From positions 8,579,816-8,643,815 of the forward strand of contig OY821742.1 in assembly GCA_963682055.1 (NCBI GenBank): a stretch of 64,000 nt of DNA, written 5' to 3'. Shown here piece by piece: positions 12,401 to 24,670 of this stretch (positions are counted from its first letter, which is position 1; each line of letters starts with the position of its first letter). Position numbers and translations under genes: made by a program. Origin of the DNA: Primula veris. Taxonomy: Eukaryota; Streptophyta; Magnoliopsida; Ericales; Primulaceae. Below the pieces are notes generated by a model. That model did not search any database. It was not told where the DNA came from and was given only the letters and a program-made list of their open reading frames with translations.

Positions 12401-15400
12401 AACTAGTCATAAATTTGATAGTACACCATTTGTTTAGTTTTTTGTATCGTTTAACAAAAATGGTTGCATACGAAAGTATAAGCGTTTTAACAATATACCA
12501 ATTATACATGTTCATAAATTTGAATAATATACAATTTTCTTTCTGTAAATCATGGATGTTATTTGATGACGAAATAATTTTGAGTATGGAGATTTTAGGT
12601 TTTTATGTTAATTAGTATTGAATTTGATGAGAGATGTGGAATATGAAGATACATTTGTGGGTTGAACATTCAGTGGTATAATATCATGTTTTAGTAGCGA
12701 TTTGAAAATTTTGACTAGAATGAAATGAAGTTGAAGGTCTTCGTACTTTTAGCTAAATAAGTCATAAAACTAGTACTTGTAGATAATTAGTTATTGGTCA
12801 TAATAATTTATATATATATATATACACACACACACATTGTAATAAATAGTTCTATAATTTTCTTCTTACATATCTTTTATTATCTTTTGGTACGTTTGAA
12901 ACCAATATTACAAATTTGATTTTGTTTCAAAACTATTGAGTTCATTTTTAAAATAATTAATAAGTATAAAGAATCATTATATACAAAAGTGAAAAAAATT
13001 AAAGTATAGCATACTAAACGGAAACTAACATAAGTTTGAGATTATTTTGGTACTTTAATGGTTAAATTGGACAGAAATAAACTAAGCGGGACAAAAACTT
13101 TAGTTCAGTATACTAATTAAAAAAAATTGATACTTAAATATACTAAATCAAAATGCGTTGATAGTTGAATACTTGAATATAGTAAACATAACTTATCTCT
13201 TAAGTGTATATAATGTAACTTTTTCCCCTAGGTTCGCTTGTGTTTAAGTATAAAGATATAAATATACACTTCTAAGTTTCTCGAACCACTTATCCATGAA
13301 AATTGGTTTGAACTTTTGGAGTGGGAAACATGTTTATGAGATAGGGACAATACGCTACACGTAAAATCTTAAGTAGTAACACGTTATGTCGAATAACATA
13401 TTATCCCGAAAAATCTTCTCCAGACTAGCCGAATATAAAACAAAATAATTACACGTTAGGCCTTTTGTCTTCTGTAGCGAACATTCTATTTATATCAGCA
13501 TATCTAAAGTATGCAAGATCTTAGTTTTGTTTACCAACAATGGCTATTTTTCCACTAGGTGGTGGCTTGACTTGGGATTAAAAGATAAACTCCATTTCTT
13601 TCGAGACAGATTAATGGAGAATTATATCTGGGCTTTGGGACTCATTTCCGAACCCCAGTTTTCAAAGTGCAGAATCGGGCTCACCAAATGTGTGTGCATA
13701 CTGACGGAAATAGATGACATGTATGACATTTATGGATCACTTGAGGAACTTGAGCGTTTCACCGATGCTGTGAGACAGTATGTAATCATGAGGAACATAA
13801 AATGTGTATTCAGTATGCCAGTTCCCTTCTTTATTAAACTTATAATAGTAAGCTCCTCTTCTTTTTTTTGGCCCTTTGCTTAATTACATTCAGATGGGAC
13901 CTTAAAGCAATGGATGGTCTTCCTGAGTACATGAAGATTTGCTACTTAGCTTTGTTCAATCTTGGAAATGAGCTTGCTTTTCAAGTTCTCAGAGATCATG
14001 GCTTCTATGCGATCTCCTATATCAAAGAGCAGGTCAAGAGAAATAGTTGCTTTTCTTCTCCTTTTCTTTATGGATATATTTACTAGAAACCAGCACAAAT
14101 TGAAACATTTCCAATCAAACTTCTTTTGGTTCTCTCTAATTTATCTCAAACTAAACTTTTACAAAGTGCTTGAGTCTTTACATCGCCAATTTCTACGTAT
14201 TTCAAGAGGCTTTTTTAACAAGATCATGTCAAGCTAGCCACTTTATTCCAATGCCAAAAACATTGACATAGGAGCCAAGTCAGGAAGTACACGTAATAAA
14301 GATATGGGATGTCAAATGATTAATTTAAACAAAATATAGTAAAAATTCATGTTCAAAACTAAAAAATGCCGACGAAGCCGAAATTCGTTGCCTCTAAGTC
14401 ACCTTACCCAACGAAGTAACTAATTTTGTCGGGAGAATTGGAACAAAAATGTTTGAAGATGTGGATACTGATCCCGACAAAACAAAGGACAAAAAAAAAT
14501 GTCGGCTATGTGACTCCCGACGAATTCGTTCTATTTTGTCGGCTCGTTTTATAATTATACAGGAAATTAAAATGATGATGAGATGATTGGAGTCTACAAA
14601 CTTGATTATAAAGTAGTATGTACCAGAGGTGTAAAAGTATATTTTTTTGCTGTTTTTATGGCTTATGGGAAGTTAAATAAACTTTATTTCGCAACAATTT
14701 GTTCATTTGTTTTTTGATGATACTGAGCCAACTAATTTTTGCTTTTTGTTTCTTTTAAGTTGAAATGTGTTGGATTATAAATCACCCATGGCTTTTGATT
14801 CTTTTATACACTGTATAATAAAGTATGAGTTTTCTTTTTCTTTTGGAGATTTTGAAATAACAAATATCATTTACACTTCGTTAATTTGTTACACTTCATT
14901 AGTTTCTTTTTTGTCTTGATTAAGCTAGGAGCTTTAAGAGATCTTTTTCCAACTTCTATAGTTTTTTATGTGATTTCTTTTCCTGCATGCAAGTTATGAT
15001 TTTTTCCAAACAAAGTAAAAAAATGCATCAAAAAAATGTATGACTTGGATATAAAAATGCGTCCGCCCGACCTTTCTTCCAAATATATATCTATTTCGTC
15101 ATTTATACAGATTATTAAGAAAAAATAGTATCCAAGTCTAAAATAAAAGTTGGATTTTCAAAACACATATTTTTAAGTCTTAAATAATTTGATTATTTAT
15201 ATTATAATCTAAAAATACTATGTAATATAAAAGTAATAAGACGGTGAATATTAAGTTCTAAGCTTAAAAACTACTTTCTACAAATACGATTTTCTTTTTC
15301 AGCGGGAACTTAACAAAAAATTTCCCACCACCTGAACACGTCCTTAGTTGCCCCCCCCCCCCCCCCCCCCCCCCCCTCTCTCTCTCTTCCTGCCAATTCC

Positions 15401-18400
15401 ATGTTCGTCAACTACAGCTCTCAAATGTACGAATATGAATTTTTATTAGAGATTTTTTTTAGTGATTCAATCAAATAAACTATGATTGGCTTTGATATTA
15501 TAGCTATATCATCTATTACGGCTCAGATCCTTTCCCAATTATTTTGTACAGTAGTTGTTTTCTTGATTGTTAGTTATTTCGAAATTGATTACTTTATATC
15601 CCCAGTATCATGAGTTTCATATGTTTGTATGTATATGTGGATCTACTGGCTAATGCAATAGAGAGGAACAAAATAGAGTTATTTTTTTATCATCTCTTTG
15701 TAAATTTAACACTAACCATATATAGGCCAATGTGTGATGGTGACAAGAAAAATACGATTGCTGTTTTTATGTGATCCAGTTTAGTTGTTTTTGGTTGGAT
15801 TATGTTGCTGGATATGGCTTTGCTTTCTCACAAATTAATAATATTAAGAATTTGTAACTTGTTAGGATTTAAAGTTGGTATATTGATTATAATAACCATA
15901 TGTTCTACAATCACTTTTATAAGATCGTCGTATATGAAATGGCCAAAATTTGTCACTAGCTGTTTTGAAAATCATCTATAAACCAAAACAGTGTGTCCAT
16001 CATTCTTTACAAGTCTGCTTGACTATATGCCTATGACGGTTTTCATATTGTTTTGCAGTGGGCAAATCTCTGCGGAGCATACCTAGTAGAAGCACGCTGG
16101 TACTACAATGGTTACACACCAAGTCTGAGTGAGTATTTGTCGAATTCATTGATCTCTGTAGGAGGTCCCGGGGGCGTTGCTCTTGCTTACCTTCTATCAG
16201 GATCACAAGTTACGAAATCCTTCCTCGACAGTTTTAACCCTAAATTTGAGCCTATATATTGGTCCTCTCTCATCACCCGACTCACCAATGATATGGGAAC
16301 TTTCAAGGTAATTAATCAGCGCATACACAATTTTTATTACTAAAAGATAGAAAATCTAAAGTCATATAAAATTCTTCAAGTGCTAATTCGCTAGGTGTAA
16401 CAATGTGGGCACTTAGTTCATATTTCAAACGCGATTCAACTGTCTTGTTTTTTTTGTTGGCTACGTTATAAATAAACATAATAATTTCTACGAAAAAAAA
16501 AATGGACAAATAAACAGAAAATGGTTTCCTCAAATATATAAATAACAATTACAAAATTTAACATAAAATAATGTTAATGATACCGAAATGGACTAAAATC
16601 CGAGACGAGGTAACTGCAAGCAGTTTTTCTTAAACGATATTTGCCCCGCCACCTCTGCTTCTGGCTAAATGGACACTTCGTTCCCAAAGTACAACGTCTA
16701 TCACATGTGACTCGGCGGAAACGGCACCGAGCCACGGTCGGACCGTTGGTGGTGCGGTACTCTCTCTCTATATGTATGCATGTGTGTTTGTGTGTTAATG
16801 TGTATGTCATGTATGAAAGCTTATCTTGAAAAAAGTGTGCCCAAAAAATGGACCAAGATCATCCTTTTTTAAACCTTTTCTTTGTAACTCATTTTACAAT
16901 TTAAGACATACATAAATGGGGAGAATGAATGGTTCTTTTTTGTAACCACTAAATTAATAGCATTCACTCAAATAAAAACCAATGTTTTTTTCCAACAATC
17001 CCCCACATGAATGCGATCTAAAACATGCAACGTGCAACTAAATGCAATTGAGAGAACCACGATAATTCACTGCATAAGGACAGGTAGCGCACGCCTTGAA
17101 CCTGCCATAGCGAAGTAAAATCTGATATGCTACTATTGGGTAGCCTTAAAGCCTTGAACCCTTTAGCGTTTGTGCATACCAGGATAATACTCACACAATG
17201 TCCTCTCTACACCACTTACTAAGCCCTTTGGTTGTTGTCCATATTTGGCCCTGGACTGCCTTGACAAATTCAACCGAGTGCTCTAGTGATTTAGCCCTAG
17301 ATCATCACATAGTATCGGCCATACACACTCGTTATAAGTGATTTTCAAGTAAAGGGTGTCCTGACTCACCACACTCGACCTTCGAGATACTTGATTCATT
17401 AAGAGCCTCATGCTCACCCTTAAAATGGTACAGGTCTATCACTCTTTCATCATAGAAATGGGCTGAGAACTTATGTTCTCGAGTGCTTTGTTCGGTTACC
17501 CGTACAATTCAGTTTCACATTGAATCCGAGACTGAAGTTTCCAGTTCAGGTTGGGTTACCTATGCGAAGGTTTCCAATTTATTGGGCTTCAAACCCCATT
17601 TCACTCGATGATGCTTCAACTCCTCTACGAGTCAAGCATTTTGTATATGGATCCGCATTATTATCGTTAGACCTTGTAAAATCTATGTATACCACAATTT
17701 TTGCTAGCAATTCCTCTTACGGATTTGTGTCTCCGACGAATATGTCATGACTTTGTCGGGACTTTCCATTATACAAATTATTCTGATCCCGTTTAATAAC
17801 TGACTGACTGCAGCAGTACACGTTTTATTACGGGAACATATTTTGGCCACTTGGAATACCTCCCAAGACTTCTCATCCAACCTGCCTCTTCTGTAGCTTG
17901 ATTCAACGTTATGAATTCTAACTCTACAGTTTCTCTAACTATGCAGGTCTATTTTACAGACCTCCATAAGACTGCAACCTCTTTAAGTACAAACATATCC
18001 ACTAATGGACCTTGTACTGTTAAAGTTCGAGATACACTTGGTATCTAAATACCCTCCAAACATTTTGGACATCTCGTATAATGCAGTTCATGATGGGCAG
18101 TATACCTCATGTATCTGAGAAGCCTCATTGGCAAACCTACTGAGTCTGCTCACTGAGTTGGCTATAACTGGTCTAGTGCAGTTCTTGACGCACAAGAGAC
18201 TACCTATGATAAGTTAGGTGTTTGTTTTAGTCCATATAACGACTTAACAAGTTTTCGCACCTTGGCTTACTTTACACGGAACCACGACCCAATGGGTTGT
18301 TCCTAATTTTTCTAGATCTCCATTTATAAAACACATGTTCTCATTAATTAATGATGCGTCCTTTTTTATAGAGATTAGAGTATAGACATTAAAATTATCA

Positions 18401-21400
18401 AAACCGTCAGTTTTACTTAAAGTAATTGACTTTATTTCTCACGTGCCTATCAACCTCATTGTTGATGGCATCTTCCCATATACACATTATATGGATAACA
18501 TTGATTATTTCAATATCGTCGATTCACCTTCACTCATGAAGGTCAAGGGACAAAGAAAGTTTCATTACTTACCCTTTTATCATGCCGATGAACTTCATCT
18601 TACTTAAAAGATTCACTTTCCCCATTTTTCCAGCACCGTTTGAGTGTTCACTTGTCTTGGGTAGCGTAATGCTTTGAACCCTCAACGTATTGATCACACT
18701 CGCCAGGCGTTAGAGTTTTTACGGGAAAGCTTCTCTTTTAGAAAATATGCTTCTCGGACATAGAACTCTATATGCACTTAAGTCATCTGACTTATGCACT
18801 AGAAACCGATCAGCACTATATTTTGTGCTTATCCGATGAACATACAATCTACCGTTTTCGATCCTATCCAAATCCTTCAAGGAACAAGATTGAGACATTT
18901 CTTAGGTAGCACCAAACTTTCACGAACTTATAGTCAGGCACCATGCCTTCTATAATTCTGACTGTTTGGTCCAACTTCCTAAGCGATAGTTTGTTCAACA
19001 CATAGCTTGCGGAAAGCTCACTTCCCGTATAAATTCAGAGTTTAATCCTGAACTTATCAACATGATAATCATCGTTTAAGAACTACATTTTTGTTCGAGA
19101 GCATAATAAGTCATTTTTTTAACGATTGGTGTCATTCCAATAACACAATAGTGTGTACGGTGTCTCATGTTCACCGTTTCATTCACACTGACCATATATT
19201 CATAACCATGTGAATATACCATTTAGGAACTAGTTAGACAATATCTAACACGTCCAAGAATAGTCAATTATTTAATGATTAACACTTAATCATTGCATTA
19301 AAGTTTGTAGATTAACACAACAGAACACACATGATTGAACATGTTTTCTGACAAGCCTTAATCCTCAACAATAGAATTCTCGTATTCATTCTTACTTGAA
19401 TGAATATATCGACTGATTTGTCTTTACTTCTCATGAAATAGACATATCAGTGTTTAGTACAACCATCAATAAATTGAGGAAATACCTTTTAACCCCTTCT
19501 TGGTTTGCTCGCATCTCAAATGCATCAAACCATTAGGTTATGTACTCCATTCGAACTGAAGACTTAGCAATACATTGCTTCAAACACAAACTCATATTTG
19601 TGTTTCAATTTAAATAATAGATTTAGAAAAATAAAACATTTATGGTTTTATATTTTCATGACCTACTATATCATGTCAAATCAGTGACTTGGTTGAATAA
19701 TTCAACATGTCATTATTGACCACAAGAGTATCGACTAAAATACTCATTTTGAACAAATAGTCACTCATGTGTTGCCACAAACAAGCAAACTTATCAAAAT
19801 TTGTTCCTAGTGTTTTGCCTACCGAAAGGCTACTGCCCTTTAGGTTTCAAAAACCACTAGTCATAATTCAGATTTGTATGCTTTCACTTGTTAGTGAATT
19901 TCCAAACGTTTAAAACGTTTCCACACACTAACACCCCCACAGTTCGTGCATTCCCTTTGTCCTCACTCAGAACATGCACACTGTTATAGAAAACTTAATC
20001 GGTTTCAAGATGGTAAATGAACAATATCATTTATTTTAGACATTTTAAATCCATACCAATAAACCGTTAGATATTCTCTCACTCGCCCGCAGAGGTTATG
20101 GGGTACGTTTAGATTCTCGATCTACAGGATCAACGGGTTACCCCCACATTTATGGGACCCTTGGTGTTCTCCCCTAAAAATAGTAATATAATATTACTAA
20201 CTTACTATTCTCAATAATAGCAAGCTCAACATATTCACAATATGTTTTACTAACAAATTAATAATATGTTATTTCAACAAATTATTAAATATTTTTTCCA
20301 ACAAATAAATAAGATGTTAATTTAAACAAATTATTAAATGTTCTTTCAGCAAATTAATAAGATATTATTTCAACAAAAAATAAATTAGCCGATATTTGTT
20401 TATTCTTAAAATAAACTCAATGACCATTTATAGTTTGTTAATCATCAAATTATCTGCTCTTGGATGAAAAAGGTTGGTTATTAAATAACCTTTCATCCAA
20501 ATATGTAACCGACTCGTCAATGCAATTCGTAGGTAGCTAATAAAGATTTCCATAAATGCAAACAACAACTGTCGTTACAATAATTTATCTCTCCAAATTA
20601 AATTGTGATTAATCACAATTAATAAGAAGTTATAAACACTCGTCATTAATCTCATTAATGATTACCGTTACAAATTTTGTAACCCTCCAAATTAAATTGC
20701 AGTACATCACAATTAATAAGGATATCACCCATTATATCACCACATTAGTGGTTTTAATAATGGTGATTTCGAATTTGTAACCCCCGTCATTAATATGCAC
20801 TAATGCAAAATTAATAGGAGTTACACCGGCACCCACAATGTTCTGGTCAGTTCCAGCACCCACTGTGTTCCGGACATTTCCCGCAGGAAACTGTTTGTTA
20901 TCTCAAATAACAAACATGCACAATCTAATTTCGAAAAATGAAACTAAAACTCGTCATTCGCAAACACCAAATTTCTATAACCACGCATGGTTTCAAGAAA
21001 TTGATTTTGCAAGAGTATTCTAGTTCATTCCCGAAAAATATTATCAAATTCTGAAAGATTTATTCAATCATAAACACCAGATAAATCTGATTTTACAAAG
21101 AATAATCTCAGAATTTAAACAAGTTCTGTCGTAAGCCCCAAATTCTGAAAATCAAAAAATGGTTTTACAAGAACTATTTCGAAACCAGTTCTGTCGTAAT
21201 CCCCAATTTAATGGCTTTTACTATAACTGTTTCGAATAATCACCAACCCTCCAATTCCATGTAAAGATTCATGTCTACATAAAAAACTCATTGGAAATTG
21301 TTAGTAATTTTATTAACATGAAACCAAAAAACATGTAAAATAAACTAACAATACAATCTAGTCTCTAACCAGATTACTCATGTAAATGTAAATAAAAAGC

Positions 21401-24094
21401 TTCACTATAAAATAAACATCATTATTTATTATAGTAACAGCACACCAAAACTATTTCATAAATCAAATAAATTGGGCCACCATTTCCAGAATGTAACTCA
21501 TAAAGCATTTAATTAACCGTTTCAGTTTTTACTAATAAATAATTCACATAATTTATTATAGTATCAGTCCAAAACGGTTTCATAAAACATAATCGCGCAT
21601 ATTCCTATTCCCTTGAAGAACAAGCGCGCATAGCCTGTTTGGTGGCAGATTTTACAGAAATAGGCTTGTTTCTTTAGGTTCAGGAGAAAAAAAAATGTTT
21701 ATCCAGCTTAAAGCATTTTAAATTTTCAGTCCAAAAATCCAAAAAACCTCGACTTCGAAGCCGGTCAACCAAAATATCAAATGCACTATAGTTGCTAAGG
21801 AAAGAAAAACAGCTGAAAGGATAAGCAAGGCTGACCACAGGTCCAGCGAAAACGTCGAAGTTCTTAACCAGTAGCTTGATGAGATTTCCTACTCCAGACC
21901 CCATATTTTACTTTTACAGTAAACAAAAAAAGTTAGACAAAAAAAAGAACTTCTTGTGAATATCTGGGCTGTGAGCTAGGTGGGGCTTATGTGTTAAGAT
22001 CAGAAGTGGTCCACTTAAAAATACACACAACTGATTTAAGAACCGATTGAGGATTTTCACATATACCCCCTCAAATTGGAATTTAAGAAAAGACCCAATT
22101 TTACATGTATTTTATAAATAATGAAAATACATATAAAAACACCAACCATAACAAATGCTACAAATTTAATTCTACTCATAGAATCAATTCACATGCATAT
22201 ATCTTATGAAAACAATGCACATATTATTCAAAATTCAAGAAGACAGTTTCAACCTAAAGAAGGGATTTTCATAAAAATCCCAAATAAGGTAAACCAAAGG
22301 AAAAACGCGTTTAACAATTCAAATGAAAAAAAAAAAAAACAATTTCTTAAAACCAAGGTTTCTTAAAAAATGATTTTCCAAAGAATTGTTTTCGAAACGG
22401 AAATAATTTTCTATATATCCAAACATCAAAATTATTGTATTAACGTACGAAACATAAAATATATCATTTAAGATTGTTGGGTACGTTATAAATAAACACA
22501 ATAATTTCTACGAAAAAAAAAATGGACAAATAAACAGAAAATGGTTTCCTCAAATATATAAATAACAATTACAAGATTTAACATAAAATAATGTTAATGA
22601 TACCGAAATGGACTAAAGTCCGAGACGAGGTAACTGCAAGCAGTTTCCCTTAAACGATATTTGCCCCGCCACCTCTGCTTCTGGCTAAATGGGCACTTCG
22701 TTCCCAAGGTACAACGTCTATCACATGTGACTCGGCAGAAACGGCACCGAGTCACGGTCGGACCGTTGGTGGTGCGGTACTCTCTCTCTATATGTATGCA
22801 TGTGTGTTTGTGTGTTAATGTGTATGTCATGTATGAAAGCTTGTCTTGAAAAAAGTGTGCCCAAAAAATGGAACAAGACCATCCTTTTTTAAATTTTTCT
22901 TTGTAACTCATTTACAATTTAAGACATACATAAATGGGGAGAATGAATGGTTCTTTTTTGTAACCACTAAATTAATAGCATTCACTCAAATAAAAACCAA
23001 TGTTTTTTTCCAACATTTTTTACCTATAACACTAAACATGTTGATTTCTTACGTAATGTAAATGTGTACAACATATTGTACTGAAAATTATTTTTGAAAT
23101 GAGACAGATATTGGACGACTTGAGCAACATAATTAGAAATATGTCATAAAATTTTATGATCCCAACTTGGACTAGCTATAAATAAAAATAAATTATATAA
23201 TGTCATATTCCATATTTCTTTTAGGTGTCACCTTAAGAAATTTGAACTCTTTATAGTAAAATATATAACTCGTTCATTAAGTTTAATTTAAAATAATATA
23301 AAATACTTATCTAAACTTGTTTATGAGACATACTTGGTTTTTTTTAGTTGTTACCACATTGTTCAACTTGCACGTACTTCTACTCTGCATGTAGAGTTTC
23401 TTGTTGAAGCCAAAATATTTCTAATTTGTCAAATAATGTTCAAAAGTGGTCGACTCTAAACCTTGTTTATTTCCATACAACTTAAAACTTCTTAAAAACA
23501 AATAATCCTATATATATACATTTGAATTTTAATGAAATAAACTTTTTTTATGTATAACCTATGACCGTAGTGAGAATTTGCTATATATTTAACCAAATTT
23601 GTTTTTAGGTGGTATAAGTGCCACATATAATTTTGCAACCAAATTATGTATTTCAAATCATTTGGCAATATTTGACATTAGGGAAAGAAAGATATTTGAA
23701 AAATGTTTTAGGTTTTAATGTTTCTTTTACTTGTCACCTTAATTTCACTTGTCACCTTAAGGCCGAGGTTAGTAGAGGAGATGTGGCGAAATCCATCGGG
23801 TGTTACATGATGGAAAAGGGTGTATCTGAAGATCAAGCGAGAGATCACATTAAAGGCATGATAACCTATTCATGTAAAAAACTTAATAAGGCATGTTTAA
23901 GCAATAGTTATAGTGCAAACTTAAAACCATTAGTAAGGTTGTCAATGAACATGGCAAGAACTTCACATTGCATCTACCAACATGGTGATGGGATTGGTAC
24001 ATCTGTTGGATCGACTAAAGACCATTTGATGGCGCTGATTGTAGATCCCATTCCAATCGATCATGCTGAGGATATGATCGCACACGGAGACTAG
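9423..24094 (+). CDS. TPS-2: terpene synthase, TPS-b type, intron-expanded
   Basis: Exons: 9423-9629, 9758-10004, 11622-11994, 13559-13777, 13894-14032, 16059-16307, 23762-24094. They total 1767 nt and close as 588 residues, with the same intron phases as TPS-1. Residues 1 to about 42 look like a plastid transit peptide, followed by [11 protein letters not shown] (RRX8W). RDR and DDMYD lie in exon 4, and NDMGTFKAE spans exons 6/7. It is a close paralogue of TPS-4. Introns 2, 3, 5 and 6 are 1617, 1564, 2026 and 7454 nt, against 1008, 400, 359 and 431 nt in TPS-4, because each has gained an insertion. The reading frame is open and all catalytic motifs remain. One oddity is Tyr-Ser-Cys-Lys-Lys in exon 7, where TPS-1 and TPS-4 have Ser-Ser-Trp-Lys-Lys. 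Whether a 7.4-kb intron still splices efficiently is unknown. Confidence 0.85.
10388..11015. mobile_element. Pack-MULE-like element in TPS-2 intron 2
   Basis: A 628-bp insertion whose ends are inverted repeats: GGCAGCGTCTTTATACAGTC on the left, and GGCGGCGTCTTTATGCAGTC on the complement of the right end. Flanks TTAAAGAAA (10379-10387) and TTATAGAAA (11016-11024) fit a 9-bp Mutator-type target duplication with one mismatch. TPS-4 has the single empty site TTACAGAAA at the same place. More inverted similarity lies further in (around 10470-10505 against 10893-10930). The centre (about 10550-10840) is GC-rich and unlike its surroundings. It carries C-rich leader-like sequence followed by an ATG and a short open frame on the plus strand, as if a host 5' gene end had been captured. 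The source gene is not recognised. Confidence 0.7.
12041..13190. mobile_element. Long-TIR transposon (nonautonomous) in TPS-2 intron 3
   Basis: About 1.15 kb present in TPS-2 and absent from the matching intron of TPS-4. The ends are imperfect inverted repeats of roughly 110 bp. The left end begins ATATTTACTATATTCAACTA and the right end reads similarly on the complement. No transposase is encoded. The same terminal sequence bounds another element at 61871-63826, so this is a repeat family in the genome. Confidence 0.7.
14256..15943. mobile_element. 1.7-kb insertion of unknown class in TPS-2 intron 5
   Basis: TPS-2 and TPS-4 intron 5 align up to about 14255 and again from about 15944, and everything between is TPS-2-specific. 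The junctions are flanked by short direct repeats related to GCCAAAA. I see no protein-coding remnant and no clear terminal inverted repeats. The insert contains a 26-nt C run followed by a TC microsatellite (15351-15388). Confidence 0.55.
15351..15388. repeat. C26 homopolymer followed by (TC)n
   Basis: 26 consecutive C residues (15351-15376) followed by TC repeats. The reverse strand is a G26 tract. Its length is probably unreliable in the assembly. Confidence 0.95.
16455..16997 (-). repeat. LTR of degenerate Copia-like element (left copy)
   Basis: 543-bp terminal repeat with perfect TGTTGG/CCAACA ends, matching 22475-23015. The C-rich sequence immediately to its right is the complement of a polypurine tract, so this is the 3' LTR of a minus-strand element. 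Confidence 0.85.
21680..21904 (-). pseudogene. HVA22-like N-terminal exon fragment inside the Copia-like element
   Basis: On the minus strand, an ATG at 21904 opens a frame beginning MGSGVGNLIK and continuing NFDVFAGPVVSLAYP. This closely resembles the N-terminus of HVA22/DP1/REEP-like membrane-shaping proteins of the plant ER. Similarity stops after about 29 residues (near 21818). The rest of the frame is unlike the family, so only a first-exon fragment is present. Its place inside an LTR retrotransposon suggests a captured host gene fragment. I infer no function. Confidence 0.6.
22475..23015 (-). repeat. LTR of degenerate Copia-like element (right copy)
   Basis: 541-bp partner of 16455-16997. 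By orientation it is the 5' LTR. It is followed by TTTTT, the presumed target-site duplicate, and then by sequence collinear with TPS-4 intron 6. Confidence 0.85.
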
Positions 24095-24670
24095 AATTAC
24101 ACTAATAATTTTACTATGCTCATGAATTGTATAAACACTTAAATAAGATCGAGGGACTGTATTTGTGCTAAGTGCTCACTCATGAAAGAGACTATTCGCT
24201 AGTTCCAAAGTTTACAATAAGATGTTAATAGGAAGTAAAAATTATAGAAGAAATAGCTTTAACATTAGCTTGATTTCTGATGAATCTCGTTTTCACTCAT
24301 ACTACAATCACTACACTCGAGTACTTTAAAAGAGTACAAGATGACTAGTAGTACAGGGAAGGAAATTAAATGCTCAAGTACACAATCAGTTATCTCAAAT
24401 AGATGGAAATAAATTGGGAAAACTACAAAAAAGTAACATCCAATGTTACGACACCCTTATCTCTGGGAGTAAAACAAGCCTGCACCTACACGCGATTATC
24501 CAGTAAAAGCAACAGTGGCGGTAACGTAATATCCAACAGAAAAGCCAGCATGAACGAAGCACAAAATACCTCCGAGAGACAAGTGGTGGTGGTGTGTAAA
24601 ACCTCATGTCTCTCTTGATTTGTGGTTTGATTTGGTTCCGATAACGAGCAATCTTAATCCAATTGCCAGT

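Larger units (their letters stand above)
16455..23015 (-). mobile_element. Degenerate Copia-like LTR retrotransposon in TPS-2 intron 6
   Basis: A 6561-bp element with LTRs at 16455-16997 and 22475-23015. Both LTRs start TGTTGG and end CCAACA, and are flanked by TTTTT on each side. TPS-4 intron 6 has the empty site (GTATTTTTACC). The two LTRs differ at roughly 15 positions plus small indels over about 541 bp, so this insertion is older than the Copia element at 24671-34693. The purine-rich complement beside the left LTR (CATGTGGGGGAT) looks like a polypurine tract and puts the element on the minus strand. Reverse transcriptase remnants are readable on that strand: SLYGLKQTP near 18214-18255 and NCTRP near 18170-18190. 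They are only tens of bases apart instead of hundreds, so pol is internally deleted. No long open frame survives. Confidence 0.8.

Noticed and set aside
16641..16829. Open frame beginning MPRHLCFWLN, repeated at 22661-22849
   Set aside because: Both copies lie inside the two LTRs of the degenerate Copia element. The repetition reflects the LTRs, not a duplicated gene, and the opposite strand is equally open.
24403..24618. Plus-strand open frame of 71 residues, repeated at 47254-47469
   Set aside because: It is the antisense of DUF1218 exon 3 and its trailer; the minus-strand reading gives the recognisable protein.
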